A stretch of DNA of 64,000 bases from Pandoraea terrigena. GTDB lineage: Bacteria > Pseudomonadota > Gammaproteobacteria > Burkholderiales > Burkholderiaceae. The stretch covers positions 1 to 64,000 of the forward strand of contig NZ_CABPRU010000009.1 in assembly GCF_902459705.1 (NCBI RefSeq), read 5' to 3'. Position 1 is the first letter of the stretch, and every line of letters begins with the position of its first letter. The position numbers were made by a program, and so were the translations under genes. The notes below the pieces were generated by a model. It made no database searches, was not told the origin of the DNA, and saw nothing but the letters and a program-made list of their open reading frames with translations. Shown here piece after piece: positions 22,750 to 32,020 of this stretch.

Positions 22750-24272
22750 AAGTGCGCGCGCAGATTGCCATGGTGCTCAATCTCGACAAGTGCATCGGCT
22801 GCCACACCTGTTCGATTACCTGCAAGAACGTCTGGACGAGCCGCGAGGGCATGGAATACGCCTGGTTCAACAACGTCGAGACCAAGCCGGGCATCGGTTA
22901 TCCGAAGGACTGGGAGAACCAGAAGCGCTGGCGCGGCGGCTGGACGCGCAAGGCCAACGGCAAGCTCGAACCGCTGCAGGGCGGCAAGCTCAAGCTGCTC
23001 GCCAGTATCTTCGCCAATCCGCATCTGCCGGAGATCGACGACTACTACGAGCCGTTCACGTTCGACTACGGCCATCTGCAAACCGCCTCGGATGCAAAGG
23101 CCATGCCGGTGGCGCGGCCACGCTCGCTGGTCACCGGCGAGCGCATGGAGAAAATCGAGTGGGGACCGAACTGGGAAGAGATTCTCGGCGGCGAGTTCGC
23201 CAAGCGCTCGCAGGACTATAACTTCGAAGCAATTCAGAAGGATATCTACGGCCAGTTCGAAAATACCTTCATGATGTATCTGCCTCGCCTTTGCGAACAC
23301 TGCCTGAACCCAGCGTGTGTCGCATCGTGCCCATCCGGCTCGATCTACAAGCGCGAGGAAGACGGCATCGTTCTCGTCGATCAGGACAAATGCCGTGGCT
23401 GGCGCATGTGCGTCTCGGGCTGCCCTTACAAGAAGATCTACTACAACTGGCACAGCGGCAAGGCCGAGAAGTGCATCTTCTGCTACCCGCGCATCGAAGC
23501 CGGCCAGCCGACCGTCTGCTCGGAGACGTGCGTGGGCCGCATTCGCTATCTGGGTGTGCTGCTGTATGACGCCGACCGCATCAGCGAGGCGGCCGGTGTC
23601 GCCGACGAGAAAGCTCTGTACGAGTCCCAGTTGTCGGTCTTCCTCGACCCCAACGATCCGGCCGTGATCGCACAGGCCAGGCTCGACGGCGTGCCCGACG
23701 CGTGGATCGAAGGCGCGAAGGCCTCGCCCGTCTACAAGATGGCGGTCGACTGGCGCATTGCGTTTCCGTTGCACCCCGAATATCGCACGCTGCCGATGGT
23801 CTGGTATGTGCCGCCGCTCTCGCCGATCAACGCGGCGGCCAACAGCGGCGATCTCGGCATGAACGGGGCGCTGCCCGACGTGGCGTCGCTGCGCATTCCG
23901 CTGCGTTATCTCGCGAACTTGCTGACCGCTGGCGACGAAGCGCCCGTGAAACTCGCGCTCGAGCGTCTGCTCGCCATGCGCGCGTTCATGCGCGCACGTC
24001 ACGTCGACGGCGTGCAGGCGGACGACGTGCTGGCCCAGGCGGGCCTGTCCGTCGCCCAGGTCGAGTCGATGTACCGGTATCTGGCGATCGCCAACTACGA
24101 GGACCGGTTCGTGATTCCGACGGCCCATCGCGAATACGCGGAAAACGCGTTCGACATGCATGGCGAATGCGGCTTCTCGTTCGGCAATGGCTGCTCGTCG
24201 GGCAACGACACGGGCAACCTGTTCAATCCGGTCAAGAAGAACAAGCGGACGATTCCGATTCAGGAGATTTGA
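22746..24272 (+). CDS. narH: Respiratory nitrate reductase beta subunit NarH
   Basis: This electron-transfer subunit has four iron-sulfur clusters and passes electrons from NarI hemes to NarG. The 508-residue product shows the first ligand set C16, C19, C22, C26 and two further ferredoxin-type groups (CEHCLNPAC; CRGWRMC). The tryptophan in the latter replaces a cysteine, the hallmark of the [3Fe-4S] cluster. It overlaps narG by four bases and is one base before narJ, so the genes are translationally coupled. Confidence 0.97.
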   Translation: MKVRAQIAMVLNLDKCIGCHTCSITCKNVWTSREGMEYAWFNNVETKPGIGYPKDWENQKRWRGGWTRKANGKLEPLQGGKLKLLASIFANPHLPEIDDYYEPFTFDYGHLQTASDAKAMPVARPRSLVTGERMEKIEWGPNWEEILGGEFAKRSQDYNFEAIQKDIYGQFENTFMMYLPRLCEHCLNPACVASCPSGSIYKREEDGIVLVDQDKCRGWRMCVSGCPYKKIYYNWHSGKAEKCIFCYPRIEAGQPTVCSETCVGRIRYLGVLLYDADRISEAAGVADEKALYESQLSVFLDPNDPAVIAQARLDGVPDAWIEGAKASPVYKMAVDWRIAFPLHPEYRTLPMVWYVPPLSPINAAANSGDLGMNGALPDVASLRIPLRYLANLLTAGDEAPVKLALERLLAMRAFMRARHVDGVQADDVLAQAGLSVAQVESMYRYLAIANYEDRFVIPTAHREYAENAFDMHGECGFSFGNGCSSGNDTGNLFNPVKKNKRTIPIQEI

Positions 24273-24273
24273 T

Positions 24274-24999
24274 ATGTCCGCCCCCGATACCCCCCTGGGC
24301 TTGCAGTGCCGCCTGCTTGGCGCACTGCTGCATTATCCGGACGACGAGGTGGCCCTCGCGTTGCCCGAGATCGCGCAGACGTTGCTGGACAACTCCCGCA
24401 TTGGCGGCGCCGCACGGCGTGAGCTTGAAGCGTTCTTCGCCTACTGGCGCGAGCGCGATTTGCTCACGTTGCAGGAGAACTACGTGGCCCAGTTCGACCG
24501 AGGGCGCGTGACGTCGCTCTACCTGTTCGAACATGTCTACGGCGAGTCGCGCGACCGCGGGCAAGCGATGGTCGACCTTATGCAGACGTACGAGCGCAGC
24601 GGCATTTATCTGGCGCCCGGCGAGTTGCCTGACTATCTGCCCGCATTTCTGGAGTATGTCGGAATCCTGTCGGCGTCAGATGGCCTGGCGCGTCTGAAGG
24701 ACATCGAGCATCTCTTGCAGGCCATTGATGCCGGGCTGGCAAAGCGCGGATCACCGTATGCCGGGCTCACGCGCGCGCTGCTCTGGCTGACCGGCGCGAC
24801 AACGGTGCAACGCGACGCGCAGGCACCGCCCGAGCATATCGACGACGCCTCGCACATTCCGCGAGCGTCGGATTACGACGCCATCGACGCCAGCTACCAG
24901 GATGCCCCGGTGCGCTTCATGGGCGCGGGCCATCCGGGCGGGCAGGGCAATACCGTCGGCGAGCCGATCCAGTTCCATGCGCGCCGTCCCGGGCGTTGA
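24274..24999 (+). CDS. narJ: Nitrate reductase assembly chaperone NarJ
   Basis: NarJ is a cytoplasmic TorD-family chaperone that holds apo-NarGH until the molybdenum cofactor and FS0 cluster are inserted. The protein has 241 residues with the recognisable core LLGALLHYPDDE, YVAQFDRGRVTSLYLFEHV and GELPDYLPAFLEY. The C-terminal 50 residues are acidic and variable, as usual. It sits between narH and narI. Confidence 0.95.
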   Translation: MSAPDTPLGLQCRLLGALLHYPDDEVALALPEIAQTLLDNSRIGGAARRELEAFFAYWRERDLLTLQENYVAQFDRGRVTSLYLFEHVYGESRDRGQAMVDLMQTYERSGIYLAPGELPDYLPAFLEYVGILSASDGLARLKDIEHLLQAIDAGLAKRGSPYAGLTRALLWLTGATTVQRDAQAPPEHIDDASHIPRASDYDAIDASYQDAPVRFMGAGHPGGQGNTVGEPIQFHARRPGR

Positions 25000-25023
25000 G
25001 TTCGGAAAGCAAGGAGTGTGACC

Positions 25024-25707
25024 ATGCAAGCTTTCTTTCATCAGTTTCTGTTTGGCATTTATCCATACATCTGCCTGACGGTGCTGCTCGTCGGCAGCCT
25101 GATCCGCTTTGACCGCGAGCAGTATTCGTGGAAAAGCGATTCGTCACAGTTGCTCAAGCACGGCATGCTGCGCCTGGGCAGCAATATGTTCCACTGGGGT
25201 GTGCTGGTCGTCGTCGCCGGGCATTTCGGCGGGTTCCTGGCACCGCATTGGCTCGTCTCGCCGTTCCTGACGGCATCGCAGCACCAGATGATCGCGATGG
25301 TCGGCGGCGGGGCCGCGGGCGTGGTCGCCATCATCGGCCTGACGATCCTCATCGCGCGTCGCATCGGCACGCCGCGCGTGCGTGCCACGAGCCGGACCTG
25401 GGACATCGTCATCGTGTTCATGCTCTGGATTCAGCTCGCGCTGGGACTCGGTACGGTCCTGCTCTCGATGCGGCACATGGACGGTGCGATGTTCGAGCAA
25501 CTGACCGATTACGTGAAAGGCGTCGTGACCTTCCAGCCGGGCGTGGCCACCCTGCTCGAAGGGGTGCCGCTGACCTACCGCGCGCATATCGCGCTCGGCT
25601 TCACGATCTTCCTCGTGTCGCCCTTCACGCGCATGGTCCACATCTGGAGCGGTCTGGCATCCGTGATCTATCTGATCCGTCCGTATCAACTGGTGCGCAA
25701 GCGCTGA
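25024..25707 (+). CDS. narI: Respiratory nitrate reductase gamma subunit NarI
   Basis: NarI is the inner-membrane diheme cytochrome b that oxidises quinol and anchors NarGH. The 227-residue protein has five hydrophobic segments. Conserved axial histidines are visible as H57 and H67 in MFHWGVLVVVAGHFGG, and near the C-terminus in YRAHIALGF and TRMVHIWSG. The ATG at 25024 follows AGGAG; a GTG six bases upstream is possible but less likely. Confidence 0.96.
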   Translation: MQAFFHQFLFGIYPYICLTVLLVGSLIRFDREQYSWKSDSSQLLKHGMLRLGSNMFHWGVLVVVAGHFGGFLAPHWLVSPFLTASQHQMIAMVGGGAAGVVAIIGLTILIARRIGTPRVRATSRTWDIVIVFMLWIQLALGLGTVLLSMRHMDGAMFEQLTDYVKGVVTFQPGVATLLEGVPLTYRAHIALGFTIFLVSPFTRMVHIWSGLASVIYLIRPYQLVRKR

Positions 25708-25770
25708 GACGCGACGCTCTTGACTGTCATTACACGTCGATCAACGGCCTCACGGCCAAGGACTTTCGCT

Positions 25771-26574
25771 ATGCAAACCTTGCTGGCAGACGCCCGCGTG
25801 CCGTTGCGCGTCAACGGTGTCGAGATTCTCACCAGCGCCATTGAAGCGGCCGTGGCAGATCTTGCCGACGCCCCGGCTGCGGGTGCTGCCCCGACGTCCG
25901 ACGCCGAGACGACGGCCCGTTACGCGCTCGCGATTCAGGAGTTGCTGCGGCAGCGCGCCGTCGAGTTGGGGTTGACGGTGGACGCCGACCCGCCCGATGC
26001 GATGGCCGATGCCGTATTCGCCAAGGACGTCGCGACGCCCGTGGCTACGGTCGAAGAATCCCGTCGTTACTACGATCAGCATCACGAGCGATTCACCAGT
26101 GGCGAGTTGGTTCACGCGAGCCATATTCTCTTCGGTGTCACCGGACGCGCGCCGCTCGCGCTGGTGCGCGCCAAGGCGGAAGAAACGCTCAACGCGATCC
26201 TGCAAGCGCCGGATCAATTCGAAGCGATGGCTGCCGAGCGGTCGAACTGCCCGTCCGCGCGAGTGGGCGGGAGCCTCGGCCAGCTCGATCGCTCAAGCTG
26301 CGTGCCGGAGTTCGCGCAAGGCATTTTCGGTTCGGAGGAGACAGGCGTGCTGCCGCGTTTGATCAAAACCCGCTTTGGCTTTCACCTGGTGCGAATCGAT
26401 CACCGGGTGCCGGGCACGCTGATTCCGTTCGAGGCCGTGCGGGACGACATCGCCACGATGCTCACGGCGCAGGTGCGTCTGCGCGCCACGCGCCAGTATG
26501 TGCTGCTGCTTGCCGCGCAAGCCGACCTGGAAGGCGTTACCTTTGCGAGCGCCGACGGGCCGCTCGTCCAATAA
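25771..26574 (+). CDS. Parvulin-type peptidyl-prolyl isomerase linked to nar
   Basis: The 267-residue product has a parvulin/rotamase domain in the middle (HASHILFGVTGRAP near residue 112 to GFHLVRIDHRVPG near 213), with helical flanks as in NifM-like chaperones. No signal peptide is seen, so it should be cytoplasmic and may help mature nitrate reductase or NarK. The start ATG follows AAGGA. It lies 63 bp after narI and 10 bp before narK, so it is probably part of the operon. Confidence 0.88.
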   Translation: MQTLLADARVPLRVNGVEILTSAIEAAVADLADAPAAGAAPTSDAETTARYALAIQELLRQRAVELGLTVDADPPDAMADAVFAKDVATPVATVEESRRYYDQHHERFTSGELVHASHILFGVTGRAPLALVRAKAEETLNAILQAPDQFEAMAAERSNCPSARVGGSLGQLDRSSCVPEFAQGIFGSEETGVLPRLIKTRFGFHLVRIDHRVPGTLIPFEAVRDDIATMLTAQVRLRATRQYVLLLAAQADLEGVTFASADGPLVQ

Positions 26575-26584
26575 CGGAGAGGGC

Positions 26585-27853
26585 ATGGATACCGCACGCG
26601 TTGCCGCTTCGCCATCGGTCGCCGGCAATCTGCCCGCGCCGGGCGCCAAGGCGTACTCGGTGTTGTTCGCGAGTACGTTCGCCTTTCTCGTTTGCTTCGT
26701 GGTTTGGATGATGTTCGGCGTGCTTGGCATCCAGTTGCGCGAAGATCTGGGCCTGAACAGCACGGAGTTCGGTCTGCTAACGGCCACGCCGGTGCTGACC
26801 GGTGCGGTGATGCGCTTGCCGCTCGGCATCTGGACGGACCGCTTTGGCGGGCGTCGCGTGATGACCGTGTTGCTGGTGGCTTGCGCGATTCCCGTGTACA
26901 TCGTCAGCTACGCGACGCAGTTGTGGCAGTTTCTCATCATCGGGTTGTTTCTTGGGTGCGTGGGGGCGTCATTCGCGGTTGGCACGCCCTACGTCGCACG
27001 TTTCTTCCCGCCAGCCAAACGCGGTTTCGCGATGGGATTTTTCGGGGCGGGTACGGTCGGGGCGGCCGTCAATCTGTTCATCACGCCGAGCCTGGAGGCC
27101 GCATACGGCTGGCGAGCGGTTCCGCGCATCTACGCCGTCGTGCTGCTCGTGACGGCCGTGATCTTCTGGCTGGCGTCCGCACCGGACCCGGGTGCCGGGA
27201 AGCAGGGCGGATCCATTCTCGCGTCATTCAAAGTCCTGCGCAATGCACGGGTATGGCGGCTGTGCCAGTACTACTCGATCACGTTTGGCGGTTTCACGGC
27301 GTTGTCACTGTGGATTCCCCAGTATCTGAAGGCTGAATACGGCATGACGGTGGTGATGGCGGCGGCCGTGGCGGCGGGTTTCTCGCTGCCCGGTTCGGTG
27401 TTGCGCGCCGTCGGTGGCGTGCTCGCCGACAAGTTCGGCGCACATGCGGTCACCTGGTGGTGCCTGTGGGTCGCGTGGATCTGCCTGTTCCTGCTCTCAT
27501 ATCCGAAGACCGATTTCGTGATCTACACGATCCAGGGGCCGCAAACCTTCCACATCAGCGTGTCCGTGGTGGGGTTCGTGATGCTCGCGTTCGCGCTGGG
27601 CGCTGTGTTCGCCTTCGGGATGGCCTCGACGTTCAAGTACGTGGCCGACGAGTTTCCCGAGAACATGGGCGTCGTGACCGGTATCGTCGGGTTGGCCGGC
27701 GGCCTGGGGGGCTTTTTGCTGCCAATCCTGTTCGGCGCGCTGCTCGACATTCTCAAGATCCGTTCGAGCTGCTTCATGCTGATGTACGGGGTCGTATGGG
27801 TCTCGCTGATCGTCATTTATCTCGCCGAAGTCCGGCGCGCGCGCGTGATGTAG
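26585..27853 (+). CDS. narK: Nitrate/nitrite transporter NarK (MFS)
   Basis: This 422-residue major facilitator has about 12 membrane segments and belongs to the nitrate/nitrite porter branch. It has the conserved GxxxD-(R/K)xGxR-type loop RLPLGIWTDRFGGRR and a glycine-rich nitrate signature in GIVGLAGGLGGFLLP. It would import nitrate and/or export nitrite for the adjacent nitrate reductase. GGAGAG precedes the ATG. It is the last gene of the narGHJI-parvulin-narK block. Confidence 0.93.
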   Translation: MDTARVAASPSVAGNLPAPGAKAYSVLFASTFAFLVCFVVWMMFGVLGIQLREDLGLNSTEFGLLTATPVLTGAVMRLPLGIWTDRFGGRRVMTVLLVACAIPVYIVSYATQLWQFLIIGLFLGCVGASFAVGTPYVARFFPPAKRGFAMGFFGAGTVGAAVNLFITPSLEAAYGWRAVPRIYAVVLLVTAVIFWLASAPDPGAGKQGGSILASFKVLRNARVWRLCQYYSITFGGFTALSLWIPQYLKAEYGMTVVMAAAVAAGFSLPGSVLRAVGGVLADKFGAHAVTWWCLWVAWICLFLLSYPKTDFVIYTIQGPQTFHISVSVVGFVMLAFALGAVFAFGMASTFKYVADEFPENMGVVTGIVGLAGGLGGFLLPILFGALLDILKIRSSCFMLMYGVVWVSLIVIYLAEVRRARVM

Positions 27854-28061
27854 TCAGGCAGGGCGAGCCGTCGCGTGAACTCGCCCGTTCAGCATTCCTG
27901 AACCGATGGGAGCAGCTATCTATACAATTCACCCCCATAAGAAGATGGGAGGTGCGGAGGTGGCGATGGTCGCACACGACGACGCGGAGCGTCTCGCGAC
28001 GGCGCATGCGTCCGGCATCGAGAGTCCACATCGTTATGGACACGTTCTGGGCTCTGGGGCG

Positions 28062-28361
28062 CTAGGCATCTCGAGAGGGCGGGCACTCCATGCCCCACCG
28101 GAAGTGGCCGCTGCGTAATAATACCGGGGCGCCGAGGCAGATTCCGAGATAGCGCTCGGTCATCTTCTCGATGGCCCTGCGATTTGCTCTGAATGCGGCG
28201 ATCAGATCGTCGACGTTGCACGATTTCGCGCCGAAGTGATCCTCCAGCGCCTCGGCTGAGATCGCACACACCACGCGCTTGTGGTTAAGGTCGGCCGCGA
28301 ACTCGATCGTCAGGTCGTCGCCGTTATAGACCGGCGCGACATTAGGGAACTCAATCTTCAT
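28062..28361 (-). CDS. DUF1488-type small protein
   Basis: This 99-residue cytoplasmic protein (MKIEFPN..., VVCAISAEALEDHFGA) fits the DUF1488 family, whose function I do not know. GGAGG lies upstream of its ATG. Its start overlaps the 3' end of the metallo-beta-lactamase gene by 11 bases on the same strand, so the two should be cotranscribed from the FNR-type promoter near 29.9 kb. Confidence 0.75.
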   Translation of the reverse strand: MKIEFPNVAPVYNGDDLTIEFAADLNHKRVVCAISAEALEDHFGAKSCNVDDLIAAFRANRRAIEKMTERYLGICLGAPVLLRSGHFRWGMECPPSRDA

Positions 28362-29808
28362 CACCCACCTCCTCGGATGCGCGAGGGCGGCGGGCACGCT
28401 CGGCGGGCTCGCCGGTCGCCGCGGGAGTGTGGCTCCGGATAGCTTCGTCTCCCTCCAGGTAAGCCTGCTCCATCGGTTCCACGACATGGCAAGGCCAGCC
28501 GAGGCCCTCCGCAATGCGCCTGCGCAGACTGTCGGACGCGGCGGGTTCGCCATGATTGAGGAAAATGTGGTGAATCGGTTTGTCGAACTTCGACAGCCAA
28601 GCCAGCGTTTCGTTGTAGTCAGCGTGGGCGGACAGCGTATCGAGCTGAACGACTTCGGCGCTTACATGGACGTACTCACCGAAGATCTTGACCTCGCTAG
28701 CACCGCTGACCATCGTCGCACCACGCGTTCCCGGCGCCTGAAAGCCGGTAAAGAGCACCGTATTGCGCCAGTCGCCCGCCATCGCCTTGAGGTGGTGCAG
28801 CACGCGCCCCCCGGTGGCCATCCCACTCCCGGCAATGATGACCAGCGGAATCGCACGGGTATCGAGCCATTTTGACTGGTCCACACCGGTGACAAATGTC
28901 GCCGCGCCACACATCTCGGCACATTCGACCGGACCCAGACGGTGATCGGCCCGGTGCGCCGCGTAAGTCTTCGTGACGTTGATCGCCATCGGGCTATCGA
29001 GATAGACCGGCACGTCCGGAAGGCCCCCCGACGCCTTCTGTCGCGCAATCCAGTAGAGCAGGCTCTGCACACGCCCGACGGCAAACGCCGGCACGATCAC
29101 GCTGCCGCCCCGTGCGAACGTTCGATTCAGAATTTCCGCCAGTTGCGCGCCGGGGTCGGTCCGGTCGTGCAGCCGATCTCCGTAAGTCGACTCCAACACC
29201 AGGAAATCCGGCGTCTCGGGCACCGCCGGGGCCAGCATGATGGGGTCGTCCTGCCGTCCCAGATCGCCTGAGAACAGCAGCTTTTTGCCACCCACATCGA
29301 ACTGCGCCATCGCCGCCCCGAGAATATGGCCGGCGTGCCAGAAGTTCAGCGTGATCTCGGGGGACAGCGCAAACGGGGTATCGAACGGCAGCGGCCTGAG
29401 CAGCGCAATCGCTCGATGGGCGTCTTCCGCGGTGAAGAGCGGAAGCGCTGGGTGATGCTTCGATTTTCCGTGACGGTTCACGAACGCCGCTTGCTCTTCC
29501 TCGAGTCGCGCGCTGTCGAGCAGCAGGATCTCGCATAAATCGCGCGTCGCGGACGTGCAATACACCGGGCCTTTGTAGCCGTAGCGGGCGAGCACTGGCA
29601 AATAGCCGCTGTGGTCGATATGGGCGTGCGTCAGTACCACGGCGTCGAGCTGCTGGACGTCGAACGCTGGCGCCGCCCAGTTGCGGGCACGCAGGTTCTT
29701 CACGCCCTGAAACGCGCCGCAGTCGATCAGGAATTGCCTGCCGGCGGCCGAGAACAGGGTCTTGGAGCCGGTCACCGTGCCGGCGGCTCCCAAGAAGCGC
29801 AACTGCAT
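28351..29808 (-). CDS. MBL-fold RNA-processing-type hydrolase (beta-CASP/RMMBL)
   Basis: This 485-residue protein has an N-terminal metallo-beta-lactamase domain with the H-x-H-x-D-H zinc motif (THAHIDHSGYLP), a beta-CASP insert (GSGMATGGRVLHH) and a C-terminal RMMBL part with LSAHADY and FLNHGEP. This architecture is that of CPSF-like exo/endoribonucleases. RNA cleavage is likely, though the substrate is unknown. The start ATG at 29808 is 98 bp from an FNR-type box, and a TATTCT hexamer lies in a class I position, so induction at low oxygen is plausible. Confidence 0.85.
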   Translation of the reverse strand: MQLRFLGAAGTVTGSKTLFSAAGRQFLIDCGAFQGVKNLRARNWAAPAFDVQQLDAVVLTHAHIDHSGYLPVLARYGYKGPVYCTSATRDLCEILLLDSARLEEEQAAFVNRHGKSKHHPALPLFTAEDAHRAIALLRPLPFDTPFALSPEITLNFWHAGHILGAAMAQFDVGGKKLLFSGDLGRQDDPIMLAPAVPETPDFLVLESTYGDRLHDRTDPGAQLAEILNRTFARGGSVIVPAFAVGRVQSLLYWIARQKASGGLPDVPVYLDSPMAINVTKTYAAHRADHRLGPVECAEMCGAATFVTGVDQSKWLDTRAIPLVIIAGSGMATGGRVLHHLKAMAGDWRNTVLFTGFQAPGTRGATMVSGASEVKIFGEYVHVSAEVVQLDTLSAHADYNETLAWLSKFDKPIHHIFLNHGEPAASDSLRRRIAEGLGWPCHVVEPMEQAYLEGDEAIRSHTPAATGEPAERARRPRASEEVGDED

Positions 29809-29905
29809 GAACACACCTCGCACAATGTCCAGACGCCAACATGGCGCCTGATATTGGCAGAATAGCCTTCCCATACCGGATCGCCCCGCGACCTGGCCGT
29901 GGACG

Positions 29906-29919
29906 TTGACGTGTATCAA
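29906..29919. promoter_or_regulatory. FNR-type box, divergent MBL / Usp
   Basis: TTGACgtgtATCAA differs from the FNR consensus TTGAT-N4-ATCAA at one base. Minus-strand TATTCT (29859-29864) and plus-strand TACCGT (29961-29966) are each centred 51 bp from the box centre. One class I site could therefore serve both divergent genes. Confidence 0.75.
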
Positions 29920-30094
29920 GGACCGTGTGCGTGTTCGCCCACTCGCGACCTATCCGGGGCTACCGTGTAAGCGCCACGATGGCAGACGGTTGACCCGGAT
30001 CTCACACGCGGACGTCGCCGCTCGGGCGGACGTCGCGTGCACTGTCCACGGTCCGCCGTCGATTTCACCCGATGACCCTAGTGAGGACGACACA

Positions 30095-30598
30095 ATGCCT
30101 CATCGAATCCTTCTTGCCATGGACGGTAGCGAGACGTCATGGCATGCGCTGCACGAGACGATCCGTTTCGCGATGCCCGACGATGTCGTACGGGCGGTGA
30201 ATGTGATCGACGATCCTTTCGCCCACTATCAGGCCGCATTCGCCTCTCAAATTGATCTGGAAGCGGTTCGCGATAGCTTGATCTCCGAAGGCCAGCGAAC
30301 GTTGAGCGATACATACAAGACGCTGCACGAGGAAGGCATCCAGGCGGACACGCGCTCCATCGATCTGCGCGCATGGGGCGGAACGATTGCCGACGCCATC
30401 ATTCGGGAAGCCGAGCGGTGGCATGCCGATCTCCTGGTGCTCGGCACCCACGGGCGCAGGGGGGTGCGACGGCTCTTGATGGGTAGCGTCGCCGAGCAGG
30501 TGCTGCGGCAAACGCATCGGCCGGTTATGCTGGTGACCGGACCGGCCCCATCGCCACAGAGTTCGTCCACGGTGGCCACCGCGACCGAGAAGGGGTGA
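30095..30598 (+). CDS. Universal stress protein (single UspA domain)
   Basis: This 167-residue cytoplasmic UspA-fold protein starts with HRILLAMDGSETSWHAL and ends with the nucleotide-binding motif GTHGRRGVRRLLMGSVAEQV, so ATP binding is likely. AGGA precedes the ATG. It sits 4 bp before a second usp gene and downstream of the FNR-type box at 29906-29919. Usp proteins support survival under oxygen or energy limitation; the specific role is unknown. Confidence 0.9.
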   Translation: MPHRILLAMDGSETSWHALHETIRFAMPDDVVRAVNVIDDPFAHYQAAFASQIDLEAVRDSLISEGQRTLSDTYKTLHEEGIQADTRSIDLRAWGGTIADAIIREAERWHADLLVLGTHGRRGVRRLLMGSVAEQVLRQTHRPVMLVTGPAPSPQSSSTVATATEKG

Positions 30599-30602
30599 GA
30601 AC

Positions 30603-31070
30603 ATGTTCAAACGTATCCTGGTCGCCATTGACGGCAGCCCGACGGCCGACAAGGCGTTTGACTACGCGCTGACACTCGCCAAGGCACGCAACGCCCACGT
30701 GCACGTGCTGTACGTCGTCGACATCCCGGTGGCTTACGTGGCCGACGCCGATCCGCTTCCCTTCATCGAAGCGATGCGACTGCAAGGCAAGTCGATTCGG
30801 GAGTCCGCCACGCAGCGGCTCAAAGGGGAGGGCGTTGACGGTGACGTGGAAGTCCGGGAACTCCTGCCACTTGGGGGGGATGTCGCGCACCAGATCAACG
30901 TGGCGGCCGAAGAGGATCAGGCCGATGTGATCGTCATCGGCACGCATGGGCGGCGCGGTTTTCGACGGTTGGCGCTGGGCAGCGTGGCGGAAAACTGTGC
31001 GCGTCAGGCGCAGCGTCCCGTGATCCTCATCCCGCCGAGCGAGGCCGACGCTGGCAAGGATGTGCTGTAA
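30603..31070 (+). CDS. Universal stress protein (single UspA domain)
   Basis: This 155-residue UspA protein carries FKRILVAIDGSPTADKAF at the N-terminus and the ATP-binding GTHGRRGFRRLALGSVAENC near the C-terminus. It immediately follows the previous usp gene and is probably cotranscribed. The two are similar but clearly diverged in the middle (residues 40-95), so they are not a recent duplication. Confidence 0.92.
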   Translation: MFKRILVAIDGSPTADKAFDYALTLAKARNAHVHVLYVVDIPVAYVADADPLPFIEAMRLQGKSIRESATQRLKGEGVDGDVEVRELLPLGGDVAHQINVAAEEDQADVIVIGTHGRRGFRRLALGSVAENCARQAQRPVILIPPSEADAGKDVL

Positions 31071-31227
31071 GGTCACCGGACACGTTTGTCGCGGTCGCAC
31101 AGGCATGACGCGATGCGCGAGCAGGACTCACGTGTAGAATTGCCGAGATGTATCTGCGATCTGACAGGCCCACGCATGTCGTGACGGCGACACCTCCCAA
31201 TGAAGCACCCAACGCAGGGGCGAATGC

Positions 31228-31872
31228 ATGACTCGCATCATCGTTGCGGATGATCACACGCTGGTCAGGGCAGGGTTGCAGCGCATCCTGGCCGGCAGCG
31301 ACGATCTGGAGGTCGTGGGCGAGGCCGCGAACGGCGCGCAGGCAATGGCGCTGCTCGAGCAAACCCCCTGCGATGTCCTTCTGCTGGATCTGTCGATGCC
31401 CGGACGTAGCGGCATGGACCTGATCGCACAGATCAAGGCGTCATTTCCTCGCGTGGCGATCCTCGTGCTTACCATGCATGGCGAAGAACAGTACGCTGTG
31501 CGTGCGCTCAAAGCCGGTGCCGTCGGCTATATGACAAAGGAAAGCGCGCCGTCCGAGCTGGTGTCCGCCGTCAGGAAGGTCGTTGCCGGCGGGGTTCATC
31601 TGAGCTTGGCGATGGCCGAGCGGATCGCACAGGACCTGGCAACCGCCGCTGGCGATACACCGGGCTACCGACGCTTGTCCGACCGGGAATTCGACGTATT
31701 CCTGATGCTCGCGCGGGGTCTGAACCTGAGCGATATTGCCGATAGCCTGTGTGTGAGCGCCAAGACCGTGAGCACCTACAAGGCACGCGTGTTGCAGAAG
31801 CTCGACCTCAAGAGCCAGACCGAACTGGTGCATTACGCCATCAAGCACAACCTGCTGCGGGACAGCCTCTGA
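31228..31872 (+). CDS. NarL/FixJ-type response regulator
   Basis: This 214-residue two-component regulator has an N-terminal receiver domain with phospho-acceptor D54 (LLLDLSMPG) and conserved K104 (GYMTKES). The C-terminal LuxR-type HTH has ALCVSAKT-like sequence (SLCVSAKTVSTYKARVLQKL). The likely partner is the histidine kinase at 33836-35821, two genes away on the other strand. It is preceded by two usp genes and followed by a clear terminator. Confidence 0.92.
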   Translation: MTRIIVADDHTLVRAGLQRILAGSDDLEVVGEAANGAQAMALLEQTPCDVLLLDLSMPGRSGMDLIAQIKASFPRVAILVLTMHGEEQYAVRALKAGAVGYMTKESAPSELVSAVRKVVAGGVHLSLAMAERIAQDLATAAGDTPGYRRLSDREFDVFLMLARGLNLSDIADSLCVSAKTVSTYKARVLQKLDLKSQTELVHYAIKHNLLRDSL

Positions 31873-31921
31873 GCGCATTCAGTCAGTCCTCGTGTCAGCC
31901 TTCGCCTACACAGTGCCGCCA

Positions 31922-31959
31922 CGGCTGACAAAAGATCGCGTCAGCCGCTTATTTTATTT
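31922..31959 (+). terminator. Intrinsic terminator after the response regulator
   Basis: A perfect 8-bp stem (CGGCTGAC at 31922-31929, GTCAGCCG at 31940-31947) with a 10-nt loop is followed by the T-rich CTTATTTTATTT. It ends the usp-usp-regulator side and separates it from the FNR gene that starts at 32021. Confidence 0.8.
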
Positions 31960-32020
31960 CCGGTGCCCATCTCCGATACTGAAGGCGTCGATTGACGAGG
32001 CCAACTTGCCGGAGTCCACC

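Noticed and set aside
27906-28118. A 70-codon frame after narK
   Set aside because: No ribosome site or family features; it overlaps the 3' end of the convergent DUF1488-type gene.
29990-30003. TTGACccggATCTC as a second box ahead of the usp gene pair
   Set aside because: Two mismatches in the right half and no -10-like hexamer at 31 or 51 bp.
31992-32005. TTGACgaggCCAAC as a FNR box for the fnr gene itself
   Set aside because: The right half has lost its key bases and the site lies 16 bp before the ATG, too close for activation.
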